A stretch of DNA of 5,598 nucleotides, taken from positions 1 to 5,598 of the forward strand of contig JAEMPZ010000033.1 of NCBI GenBank assembly GCA_022759065.1. Direction: 5' to 3'. Both the position numbers and the translations under genes were made by a program. Origin of the DNA: Acidobacteriota bacterium. GTDB taxonomy: Bacteria; Acidobacteriota; UBA4820; DSQY01. The notes beneath the pieces are model-generated. The model did not search any database, had not been told where the DNA came from, and was given only the letters and a program-made list of their open reading frames with translations. Positions within the stretch are counted from its first letter, which is position 1. The number at the start of each line of letters is the position of its first letter. Shown one piece after another: positions 1 through 5,579 of this stretch.

Positions 1-20
1 TTGGGGGCCGATGCGCCCGT

Positions 21-49
21 TTGACCCTTAAAACGGTGTGGGCTATACT
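21..49 (+). promoter_or_regulatory. Probable sigma70-type promoter of icd
   Basis: TTGACC at 21-26 and TATACT at 44-49 each match five of six bases of the -35 and -10 consensus, and they are separated by exactly 17 bp. Transcription would start at about 55-60, giving an untranslated leader of roughly 90 nt before the icd start codon. It is the best promoter match I see on the + strand, and it lies in front of the first gene of a co-oriented cluster, so it probably drives icd and the overlapping gene, perhaps also purH. The motif and spacing are seen directly; activity is inferred. Confidence 0.7.
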
Positions 50-59
50 CCTTTCTCGA

Positions 60-108
60 AAAGGCGTGGCGCCTTTGCCCGGCCTTCAAAATGGGGGGCA
101 AGAGCGCC
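60..108 (+). promoter_or_regulatory. icd leader with two competing hairpins
   Basis: Hairpin A pairs AAAGGCG (60-66) with CGCCTTT (70-76) around a 3-nt TGG loop, a perfect 7-bp stem close to the predicted 5' end of the transcript. Hairpin B pairs 68-72 (GGCGC) with 104-108 (GCGCC) and, after one mismatch (73/103), 74-80 with 96-102 including one G-U pair, closing a 15-nt loop. The two share bases 68-76 and cannot form together. No U-run follows either stem, so neither is a classical intrinsic terminator. The structure could protect the 5' end of the mRNA or modulate its expression. I recognise no known riboswitch class. The pairing is seen; a function is speculative. Confidence 0.4.
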
Positions 109-136
109 CATGGAACGGTTGGCGTTAATAACAGTT

Positions 137-142
137 AGGAGG
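137..142 (+). promoter_or_regulatory. Shine-Dalgarno site fixing the TTG start of icd
   Basis: A perfect AGGAGG lies 5 nt upstream of the TTG at 148. An in-frame TAG at 136-138 overlaps the first bases of this site, so no in-frame start further upstream can be used without readthrough. The next in-frame ATG is codon 18 and has no comparable ribosome-binding site. Confidence 0.85.
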
Positions 143-147
143 CTAAG

Positions 148-1563
148 TTGGCTACGTTCAAGAACGTTGTTCCACCGAAAGACGGCGCCCCGATCACTAT
201 GAAGAACGGGGTTTTGAACGTTCCAGACAACCCGATTCTTCCATTCATTGAAGGCGACGGCACGGGCCCGGACATCTGGCGCGCCGCGCGGCGAGTCCTC
301 GACGCCGCCGTCGCCAAGGCTTACGGCGGGAAGAAAAAGATTGCCTGGATGGAGGTGTACGCCGGAGAAAAGGCCTTCCACAAGTTTGGCGAGTGGCTGC
401 CGGATGACACGATCGAGGCTTTCAAAACTTACCTCGTCGGCATCAAAGGGCCTTTGACGACGCCGATAGGCGGCGGCATTCGCTCGCTCAACGTGGCTCT
501 GAGGCAGACGCTGGACCTTTACGTCTGCCTGAGGCCGGTCAAATATTTCACCGGCGTGCCAAGCCCCGTGAAGCACCCTGAAAAGGTTGACATGGTGATC
601 TTCCGTGAAAACACCGAGGACATCTACGCCGGTATCGAATGGAAGGCATACAGCCCCGAGGTCAAGAAGGTCCTGGACTTCCTCATCAAGGAAATGGGCG
701 TAAAGAAGATCCGTTTCCCCGAATCTTCAGGCATTGGGATAAAGCCCGTTTCAGAAGAAGGCAGCAAGCGCCTTTGCCGCGCCGCGATCCAGTACGCCCT
801 GACGCACAAGCGCAAGAGCGTGAATTTCACCCACAAGGGCAACATCATGAAGTTCACCGAGGGGGCTTTCAAGGACTGGGGCTACCAGGTTGCCGCGACC
901 GAATTCCGCAACGAAACCGTCACGCAGCGCGAGTCCTGGATTCTCGGAAACAAGGAGCACGACCCGTCGCTCAGCAACGAGGATAACGCCAAGCTGATCG
1001 AGCCCGGCTTTGACATGTTCGCTCCCGACAAAAAGGCGGAGATCGTCAAGGAGGTTGAGGCGACCCTCAAGCTCTGGCCGACCCACGGCGACGGCAAGTG
1101 GAAGCAGAAGCTTCTGATAAAGGACACGATCGCCGACATCACCCTTCAGCAGACCATCACGCGCGCGGATGAGTTCGACGTCATCGCGACGCTCAACCTG
1201 AACGGCGATTATCTTTCCGACGCGCTCGCGGCACAGGTCGGCGGCATCGGGATAGCGCCCGGCGGAAACATCAATTACGTCACTGGCCACGCCATTTTTG
1301 AGGCCACCCATGGCACCGCGCCCAAGTACGCCAACCTTGACAAGGTGAACCCGGGCTCCGAGATACTGTCCGGGGAAATGATGTTCCGCTTCTTGGGATG
1401 GAACGAAGCCGCCGACTTGATAATACAGGGAATCGAGCGGTCAATCGCGGCCCACACCGTAACCTATGACTTCGCGCGCCTGATGAAGGCCGAAGGGGTC
1501 AAGGACGTAAAGGAAGTCAAGTGCTCCGAATTTGGCGACGTGATCATTCGCAACATGGCCTGA
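148..1563 (+). CDS. icd: NADP-dependent isocitrate dehydrogenase
   Basis: Oxidatively decarboxylates isocitrate to 2-oxoglutarate with production of NADPH in the TCA cycle (cytoplasmic homodimer in the family). The 471-aa product aligns throughout with E. coli Icd as I recall it (416 aa). The isocitrate site is visible: S113 and N115 in [10 protein letters not shown]119, R129, R153, Y160 and K230. Metal ligands are D330, D354 and D358. The coenzyme site HGTAPKY (388-394) with K393, Y394, Y440 and R444 is the NADP-type set. S113 corresponds to the serine phosphorylated by AceK in E. coli. Most of the extra length is a net insert of about 47 residues between FKDWGYQ (241-247) and the D330 region, similar to the insert I recall in cyanobacterial enzymes. 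The TTG start is supported by a strong Shine-Dalgarno site and because the N-terminal VVPP...LNVPDNPI matches E. coli. Its 3' end overlaps the next gene by 43 nt. Confidence 0.97.
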   Translation: MATFKNVVPPKDGAPITMKNGVLNVPDNPILPFIEGDGTGPDIWRAARRVLDAAVAKAYGGKKKIAWMEVYAGEKAFHKFGEWLPDDTIEAFKTYLVGIKGPLTTPIGGGIRSLNVALRQTLDLYVCLRPVKYFTGVPSPVKHPEKVDMVIFRENTEDIYAGIEWKAYSPEVKKVLDFLIKEMGVKKIRFPESSGIGIKPVSEEGSKRLCRAAIQYALTHKRKSVNFTHKGNIMKFTEGAFKDWGYQVAATEFRNETVTQRESWILGNKEHDPSLSNEDNAKLIEPGFDMFAPDKKAEIVKEVEATLKLWPTHGDGKWKQKLLIKDTIADITLQQTITRADEFDVIATLNLNGDYLSDALAAQVGGIGIAPGGNINYVTGHAIFEATHGTAPKYANLDKVNPGSEILSGEMMFRFLGWNEAADLIIQGIERSIAAHTVTYDFARLMKAEGVKDVKEVKCSEFGDVIIRNMA

Positions 1564-2279
1564 TCCTTGCCGCGGCCGGGGTGGTGGCGCTTCTAATGGC
1601 CTCCGCCCCGGCTTTGGCTTATGGGCCGGGCGTGCTGGCAAAAATGACCTCCTCGACCCTGAAGCTTGCCCCGGCTTCCCTGCGAGGCGTTCTCACCTCA
1701 TACAGGAAGTACGTTGACCAGGGCGTCAGGGACACGATAGACAAGGAGGGCCGGCAGCCCGGGCCGGTTCTTGTAAGCGCCATTCAAGAAGAGATCACCC
1801 AGATGAGCGAGCTGCCGAAACGGCAGGCGCCTTTTGAAGAAGTCGCGTACCGCTTCGGGCGCGTCGCCGCCCTCGCGTTTCTCTTGAACGACCCACTGAG
1901 AGATTCAAGCGATCCGAAGATTATCGCGGTGCGGGAAGACTACGCCGGGTACATGGAGCGCAAGCTCCCAAAAATGCCCGTGGCTTTTGACGGTTACGAC
2001 AGCCCCCCGATGCAAGGAGACGCCGGCTCGTATTTCCAGCAGCGCTTCAAGGGCCAGGAGCGCTACCGAGAGGCGCTGCTTTTCTGCTATTACCCCCCCT
2101 CTGGCAAAGCCGTCTCCTCGGAGACGTTTGATGACAGATCCAACGCGTTTGCCGTCGTGCAGGCCATAGCCTCGCACGCCGTCTCGGACGCGGCCAAGAT
2201 GTGGTTCTACATCTGGAAGGCGATGGACGGTGATATTTCCGCGACGCCTTTTTACCAAGCGGTCAAGGACAAACAGTGA
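1521..2279 (+). CDS. Exported protein of unknown function, possibly a non-catalytic S1/P1 nuclease-phospholipase C-like protein
   Basis: A 252-aa product with a clear N-terminal signal peptide: basic n-region (R3, R6, R7), hydrophobic stretch at about 13-30, and probable cleavage after ALA (31-33). It is therefore likely periplasmic or secreted. The mature part has no further membrane segment. Residues 105-160 ([16 protein letters not shown], then a basic/acidic helix and [10 protein letters not shown]) and the C-terminal stretch at 203-236 (FDDRSNAF, then [14 protein letters not shown]) resemble, from memory, bacterial zinc-dependent phospholipase C / S1-P1-type helical proteins. The histidines expected for zinc binding are absent: the mature chain has only H219. 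If the relationship is right, it is probably not a zinc enzyme. The GTG start at 1521 is chosen because AAGGA sits just upstream (about 1510-1514) and a start there retains the full signal peptide. It overlaps icd by 43 nt in another frame, suggesting linked translation. Coding status is fairly sure; family assignment is weak. Confidence 0.75.
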   Translation: MLRIWRRDHSQHGLILAAAGVVALLMASAPALAYGPGVLAKMTSSTLKLAPASLRGVLTSYRKYVDQGVRDTIDKEGRQPGPVLVSAIQEEITQMSELPKRQAPFEEVAYRFGRVAALAFLLNDPLRDSSDPKIIAVREDYAGYMERKLPKMPVAFDGYDSPPMQGDAGSYFQQRFKGQERYREALLFCYYPPSGKAVSSETFDDRSNAFAVVQAIASHAVSDAAKMWFYIWKAMDGDISATPFYQAVKDKQ

Positions 2280-2285
2280 AACTTC

Positions 2286-2300
2286 GGCGCGCCGCGCGCC
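2286..2300 (+). repeat. GC-rich inverted repeat between the exported-protein gene and purH
   Basis: GGCGCG (2286-2291) and CGCGCC (2295-2300) form a perfect 6-bp stem of only G-C pairs with a CCG loop. It begins 7 nt after the stop of the upstream gene and ends 12 nt before the purH Shine-Dalgarno site. No T-run follows, so it is not a typical intrinsic terminator. It could act as an mRNA processing or stability element, or simply reflect GC-rich composition. Confidence 0.4.
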
Positions 2301-2312
2301 AGGCTAATACTT

Positions 2313-2317
2313 AGGAG
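2313..2317 (+). promoter_or_regulatory. Shine-Dalgarno site selecting the ATG start of purH
   Basis: AGGAG ends 7 nt before the ATG at 2325, close to ideal spacing. An in-frame TTG at 2322 lies only 4 nt from the site and is the less likely start, so the protein is taken to begin MSNVSIRR. Confidence 0.75.
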
Positions 2318-2324
2318 ATTATTG

Positions 2325-3884
2325 ATGAGCAACGTCAGCATACGCCGCGCTCTCGTGTCGGTGTCCCGCAAGGAGGGCCTTCTGCCATTCGTCCAGTTCC
2401 TCGCCTCCAAGGGCGTGGAAATTCTCTCGACCGGGGGCACGGCCAAAGTCCTGCGCGAGGGAGGCTTGGCGGTCAAGGACGTCAGCGAGTACACCGGTTC
2501 GCCCGAGGTCATGGACGGAAGGGTCAAGACGCTGCATCCCAGAGTCCACGGCGGCATTCTGGCGAAGCGCAACCCTGAACACCTGAAGGACCTTGAAAGG
2601 CTCGGAGGTGGCGCGATTGACCTCGTTCTGGTCAACTTCTATCCTTTCGAGCAGGTGAGCGGGAAACCTGGCGCCACGGTGGACGAGGTGGTCGAGAACA
2701 TTGACATCGGCGGCCCCTCGATGGTGCGGTCCGCGGCCAAGAACTTTGAATCGGTCGTGGTGTTGGTTGATCCAAAAGACTATGACGCTGTCCGCGCCGA
2801 AATCGAAAAAGAGGGCGGCGTGAGCCTTCCCACGAGGCTTCGGCTCGCGGCAAAGGCATTCGAGAGGACAAGCGCTTACGACGGCGCGATCGCCCGTTAC
2901 TTGAGCCAGGTGAGAGCGGCCGATGGCAAGCTTCTGAAGGGCGAAGAGACATTCCCCGGCTTTCTGCCGCTCTTCTTTAGAAAGGCGCAGGACCTCAGGT
3001 ACGGGGAAAACCCGCAGCAGGAGGCCGCTTTTTACCGCGAAAGCGACAGGTTCCTTGGCGGGTTAGTCCAGCACCAGGGCAAGGAGCTCTCGTTCAACAA
3101 CCTGATTGACCTCCAAGGGGCATGGGCCCTCATTTGCGACCTTCCCAAGCCGTCGTGCGCCATCATCAAGCACACCAATCCCTGCGGGGCGGCTCGCGGA
3201 AAGGACGCGGCCTCCGCCTTCAAACGGGCCAGGGAGACGGACCCCACTTCGGCATTCGGAGGCATCGTCGCTTTTAACACGACATGCACCGGCGAAGCGG
3301 CCACCGCGCTTTCCGACCTCTTTTTGGAAATCGTCGTCGCTCCCGACTTCGACCCCAAGGCCCTTGAGATCTTAAGCCGCAAGAAAAACCTGCGCGTGGT
3401 GACGCTCAAAGACCAGGATCCTTTCCCCGGCTGGGACTACAAGCGGGTCGCCGGTGGTTTGCTCGTCCAGACGCCGGATCTTTTCTCCCACGAGGAGGAG
3501 AGAAGGGTGGTCACGAAGCGCAAGCCAACAAAAGAAGAGATGGACGCGATGGAGCTCGCGTGGCGCGTTTGCAAACACGTCAAGAGCAACGCCATCGTCT
3601 TCGGCGACAGCGACGGCACGGTGGGGGTGGGCGCGGGGCAGATGAGCCGCGTGGACTCCTCCAAGCTCGCGCGAATGAAGGCCTACAGGGACACCAAAGG
3701 CTGCGTGGCCGCCTCCGACGCCTTCTTTCCCTTTCCAGACGGCGTTGAGGAAATGGCCGCGGCAGGCATCACCGCTGTGATTCAACCGGGTGGCAGCATC
3801 CGCGACCCCGAGGTGATCGAAGCCGCCAACCGCCTTGGAATGGCGATGGTGCTAACGGGGACAAGGCATTTCCGCCACGGGTGA
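2325..3884 (+). CDS. purH: Bifunctional AICAR formyltransferase / IMP cyclohydrolase
   Basis: Carries out the last two steps of de novo purine synthesis in the cytoplasm: AICAR is formylated with 10-formyltetrahydrofolate to FAICAR, which is then cyclised to IMP. The 519-aa product has the normal family length and both domains. The N-terminal MGS-like cyclohydrolase domain (about 1-195) shows STGGTAK (35-41), MDGRVKTLHP (63-72), LVNFYPFE (102-109) and ENIDIGGPSMVRSAAKN (124-140). The formyltransferase domain (about 200-519) shows LRYGENPQQ (224-232), SFNNLIDLQGAW (256-267), KHTNPCG (282-288) with the catalytic Lys282-His283 pair, DPTSAFGG (306-313), SNAIVF (421-426), AASDAFFPFPDG (462-473), QPGGSIRD (487-494) and the C-terminal TGTRHFRH. 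No frameshift or missing motif is seen. It starts 45 nt after the exported-protein gene and has no convincing promoter of its own, so it is probably co-transcribed with the genes before it. Confidence 0.98.
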   Translation: MSNVSIRRALVSVSRKEGLLPFVQFLASKGVEILSTGGTAKVLREGGLAVKDVSEYTGSPEVMDGRVKTLHPRVHGGILAKRNPEHLKDLERLGGGAIDLVLVNFYPFEQVSGKPGATVDEVVENIDIGGPSMVRSAAKNFESVVVLVDPKDYDAVRAEIEKEGGVSLPTRLRLAAKAFERTSAYDGAIARYLSQVRAADGKLLKGEETFPGFLPLFFRKAQDLRYGENPQQEAAFYRESDRFLGGLVQHQGKELSFNNLIDLQGAWALICDLPKPSCAIIKHTNPCGAARGKDAASAFKRARETDPTSAFGGIVAFNTTCTGEAATALSDLFLEIVVAPDFDPKALEILSRKKNLRVVTLKDQDPFPGWDYKRVAGGLLVQTPDLFSHEEERRVVTKRKPTKEEMDAMELAWRVCKHVKSNAIVFGDSDGTVGVGAGQMSRVDSSKLARMKAYRDTKGCVAASDAFFPFPDGVEEMAAAGITAVIQPGGSIRDPEVIEAANRLGMAMVLTGTRHFRHG

Positions 3885-3889
3885 GGATT

Positions 3890-3920
3890 CACCACAAAGG
3901 CACCAAGACACCAAAATAGG
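3890..3920 (+). repeat. Short degenerate tandem repeat, CACCAAGA-type units
   Basis: Three imperfect units stand in a row just after purH: CACCACAAAGG (3890-3900), CACCAAGA (3901-3908) and CACCAAAATAGG (3909-3920), with a core of CACCAA/CACCACAA at a period of 8-11 nt. The stretch is low in T and unlike the flanking coding sequence. It resembles ACCACAAAGGCAC...-type intergenic repeats that I recall from many unrelated environmental bacteria; that resemblance is memory, not a search result. Only this one copy is visible in the window. Confidence 0.5.
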
Positions 3921-3921
3921 G

Positions 3922-3934
3922 AACCTATAAGGTT
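3922..3934 (+). promoter_or_regulatory. Small inverted repeat containing a possible -10 box for lolA
   Basis: AACCT (3922-3926) and AGGTT (3930-3934) form a perfect 5-bp inverted repeat around ATA. TATAAG (3926-3931) inside it matches five of six bases of a -10 box and lies about 35 nt before the lolA start. The sequence 17 bp further upstream (CCAAGA) is a poor -35, so a separate lolA promoter is only a possibility; an activator-dependent promoter or plain chance would look the same. Confidence 0.2.
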
Positions 3935-3952
3935 TGAGAGCAAGAAAGTTGG

Positions 3953-3958
3953 AAGGAG
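3953..3958 (+). promoter_or_regulatory. Shine-Dalgarno site of the lolA-like gene
   Basis: AAGGAG, within the longer purine stretch GGAAGGAGAA, lies 7 nt before the ATG at 3966. It supports that start, which also gives a complete signal peptide. Confidence 0.8.
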
Positions 3959-3965
3959 AAACCTG

Positions 3966-4676
3966 ATGCGAACAATCAATGGACGGCTGGCTTGGCTTGC
4001 TGGGATGTCTTTTCTGATGGCGCCGCTGGCGTTCATGGTGGCGCAGACCGTCGTGCCGCCAAGCCGCCTGGAGGTGCTGCTTTCGAAAATGCAGGCTTCC
4101 CAGCAGGGTACCCAGACGCTTCGCGTCAGTTTCACCCAGACAAACGAATTCAAGATGCTTAAGAAGCCGCAGGTCTTGAAGGGAGACCTCGTCCTTCAGA
4201 AGCCAGCGACGGCGCTATACCGCTACACGTCGCCGCGAAAGCTTTATTTCAGGGTCATGGACGGCGACCTACTGATGTTCGACCCGGCGAAAAAGCAGGC
4301 TTATCTGCAGGACATATCCCGCCACCAGGCCAAGATAGAGCGCTACCTTGGGCTAAGCCAGCCGGTGAACGAGCTCCGAAAGAACTTTGATGTCGCGTGG
4401 CAGGGGGAGGAAAACGGGGTCGTGACGCTCTATCTCACGCCCCTCAAGCACAAGATCAAAAAGAAGGTCGCCAGCATGACTTTCAAAGTCCAGGAAAAGG
4501 ACGGCCTGATTCGCGAGTTTGAAGTCGAAGAAACAGAGGGCGACAAGATTCGCTTCGCTTTTTCCAACTGGGAGCTGAACCCAAAGCTGGGTGACGACGA
4601 TTTCACCGTTCCCATGCCCACCGGCGTGAAAATAGAACGCAAGATGATGAACTTCCGGGAGCCGTTCGAGGAGTAG
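3966..4676 (+). CDS. lolA: LolA-like outer-membrane lipoprotein carrier protein
   Basis: Predicted periplasmic chaperone that accepts lipoproteins from the inner-membrane LolCDE transporter and delivers them to the outer membrane. The 236-aa product begins with a signal peptide (R2 and R7, then a hydrophobic stretch at about 9-25, possible cleavage near AFMVA-Q27). The mature part has the LolA pattern: an amphipathic helix (34-47), FTQTNEF (56-62), LKGDLVLQKPATALYRYTSP (71-90) corresponding to the family's G-x-(L/F)-x-(L/F)-x-(R/K)-P-x-x-(F/L)-R(Y/W) segment, the strand LLMFDPAKKQAYLQD (102-116), and the C-terminal GDDDFTVPMPTGVKI (209-223), where the family usually has DxxFxxxxPxGV. No lipobox cysteine is present, so it is soluble rather than a LolB-type lipoprotein. 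It follows purH after 81 nt and converges on the hydrolase gene. The superfamily is confident; exact equivalence to LolA rather than another LolA-fold carrier is less so. Confidence 0.85.
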   Translation: MRTINGRLAWLAGMSFLMAPLAFMVAQTVVPPSRLEVLLSKMQASQQGTQTLRVSFTQTNEFKMLKKPQVLKGDLVLQKPATALYRYTSPRKLYFRVMDGDLLMFDPAKKQAYLQDISRHQAKIERYLGLSQPVNELRKNFDVAWQGEENGVVTLYLTPLKHKIKKKVASMTFKVQEKDGLIREFEVEETEGDKIRFAFSNWELNPKLGDDDFTVPMPTGVKIERKMMNFREPFEE

Positions 4677-4685
4677 GCGCGCTTC

Positions 4686-5477
4686 TCATCGCAGCGTCTT
4701 GACCATGTGAAGCGACGACCATTCTCCTTTGGAGACCCTTGTTATCAGCGGCTTCTTGGGAAACAGGCGGCGGTCTATTTCAATGTCGGAGAGGCCCTCT
4801 TTGCGAAGGGCCTCCACCCGATCCCTGAGTTCGAGAAGGTAATCGCGCTTCTTCTGAAACAGTGCGGGGCCATCCTGGAGCGGGCCCTCGTGCGCGTCCA
4901 AAATGAGGCGGAACGGGAGGCGCAAGATATCTTCGATGGAGCTTATGGTAACGGAAAGGTCCTCGTCCCTGAAAATCAGCCGGGGCTTGGCCGTTAGAAA
5001 GAAATCGCCGGTAAAGAGCCAGCCCTCCTTCTCTTCCAGGAAGGCCACGTCGCCGGCGGTGTGTCCGGGGACCGGCACGACGCGAAGGGCGTGGCGCTCC
5101 GTATTCACGATCCCTGGAAGTGGCGCTGCCTCAAAAGCGGGACGGCGCCCCCATATTAGGCGCCTGTACAACGGAAGCCTCGGCTCAACGCGGGCCTCTT
5201 TAATGGCGGATTCAGGGGCGAGGATCTGAACGCCCCGCTTTGCGAGCTCGCCCGCGTTGCCGCAGTGGTCTTCGTGAAGGTGCGTCAGAAGGACCTTCTT
5301 CGGCAGGCGCTTATCGAAAAACCGCCAGAAGGGGCGCCGCAGGCTCCACGACGCCGCGTCAATAAGAACCTCGTCCACGCCGTATACGTAGACCTTGAGG
5401 CCGTAAGTTAAAAGCCGCGCCTCGCCCCACCAGATTGTCACCCCCTCGAATTCACCGCAACCCCATTTGGCGCCCAC
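4686..5477 (-). CDS. Metallo-beta-lactamase-fold hydrolase
   Basis: A 263-aa cytoplasmic-looking protein (no signal peptide) with a complete set of MBL-fold dinuclear-metal ligands: THLHEDHCGN (65-74) giving H66, H68, D70 and H71, H139 in PGHTAGD, bridging D158 in FTGDFF, and H196 in DAHEG. VLIDAAS (37-43) is the usual first-strand motif. A C-terminal charged helical tail (about 207-240, RDYLLELRDRVEALRKEG...) resembles the extension of glyoxalase II / LACTB2-like members, so a thioester hydrolase or a nuclease-like activity are candidates; the substrate cannot be read from the sequence. The GTG start at 5477 has GGAGG 4 nt upstream (5486-5482 on this strand), and no in-frame ATG fits the N-terminus better. 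The stop lies 9 bp from the end of the convergent lolA-like gene, with no clear terminator hairpin between them. Confidence 0.9.
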   Translation of the reverse strand: MGAKWGCGEFEGVTIWWGEARLLTYGLKVYVYGVDEVLIDAASWSLRRPFWRFFDKRLPKKVLLTHLHEDHCGNAGELAKRGVQILAPESAIKEARVEPRLPLYRRLIWGRRPAFEAAPLPGIVNTERHALRVVPVPGHTAGDVAFLEEKEGWLFTGDFFLTAKPRLIFRDEDLSVTISSIEDILRLPFRLILDAHEGPLQDGPALFQKKRDYLLELRDRVEALRKEGLSDIEIDRRLFPKKPLITRVSKGEWSSLHMVKTLR

Positions 5478-5541
5478 TGTTCCTCCAAGGAGAAAAAACG
5501 AAATTGCTTGAAACTGCCCGCCGCCGTGCCACGTCCCAAAA

Positions 5542-5564
5542 GCGCGCCGGCCGCGGCCACGGCC
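5542..5564. repeat. GC-only palindromic stretch in the hydrolase leader
   Basis: The run contains the perfect 10-bp palindrome GGCCGCGGCC at 5549-5558, followed by AC and another GGCC (5561-5564). In RNA from the - strand it would lie just after the predicted transcription start and could form a hairpin. No T-run follows it on either strand, so it is not an obvious terminator. The rest of 5478-5598 has no supported coding region. Confidence 0.3.
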
Positions 5565-5579
5565 TGTTATTATACAGGC
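5562..5579 (-). promoter_or_regulatory. Putative promoter and palindromic operator of the hydrolase gene
   Basis: On the - strand a perfect TATAAT -10 box occupies 5574-5569, about 90 nt before the GTG start. It sits inside a perfect inverted repeat, GCCTGT (5562-5567), TATTAT spacer, ACAGGC (5574-5579). The best -35 candidates at suitable spacing are weak (CACTTT at 5596-5591, spacer 16), so recognition may be weak or assisted. A dimeric regulator bound to the repeat would cover the -10 box, the usual layout for a repressor. The motif is seen; promoter and operator roles are inferred. Confidence 0.4.

Noticed and set aside
43..576. Open frame of 177 codons on the - strand over the icd leader and 5' end
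   Set aside because: It lies antisense to the strongly conserved icd, its product is Arg/Pro-rich with no recognisable motif, and such frames are common opposite GC-rich genes.
751..1311. Open frame of 186 codons on the - strand inside icd
   Set aside because: It is entirely antisense to conserved catalytic-domain codons of icd, and no independent start signal was recognised.
2093..2099. Run of seven C inside the exported-protein gene, a possible phase-variation or sequencing-error site
   Set aside because: The reading frame continues on both sides with consistent composition and a sensible C-terminus, so nothing indicates a frameshift. A 7-base run alone is weak evidence for phase variation.
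2305..2310. TAATAC as a -10 box for a purH-specific promoter
   Set aside because: It is a poor match to TATAAT, and the bases 17 bp upstream (CTTCGG) do not resemble a -35 element.
4723..4735. TCTCC-TTT-GGAGA hairpin near the convergent junction, as a terminator for the lolA-like gene
   Set aside because: The stem is only 5 bp, it lies inside the hydrolase coding region, and it has no adjacent T-run on the + strand.
4707..4997. Open frame of 96 codons on the + strand within the MBL hydrolase gene
   Set aside because: The opposite strand carries a complete MBL fold with all metal ligands, and this frame lacks a convincing ribosome-binding site or motif.
5482..5492. CTCC/GGAG pairing that might mask the ribosome-binding site of the hydrolase gene
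   Set aside because: The loop would be only 2 nt, which is sterically unfavourable, so stable masking is unlikely.
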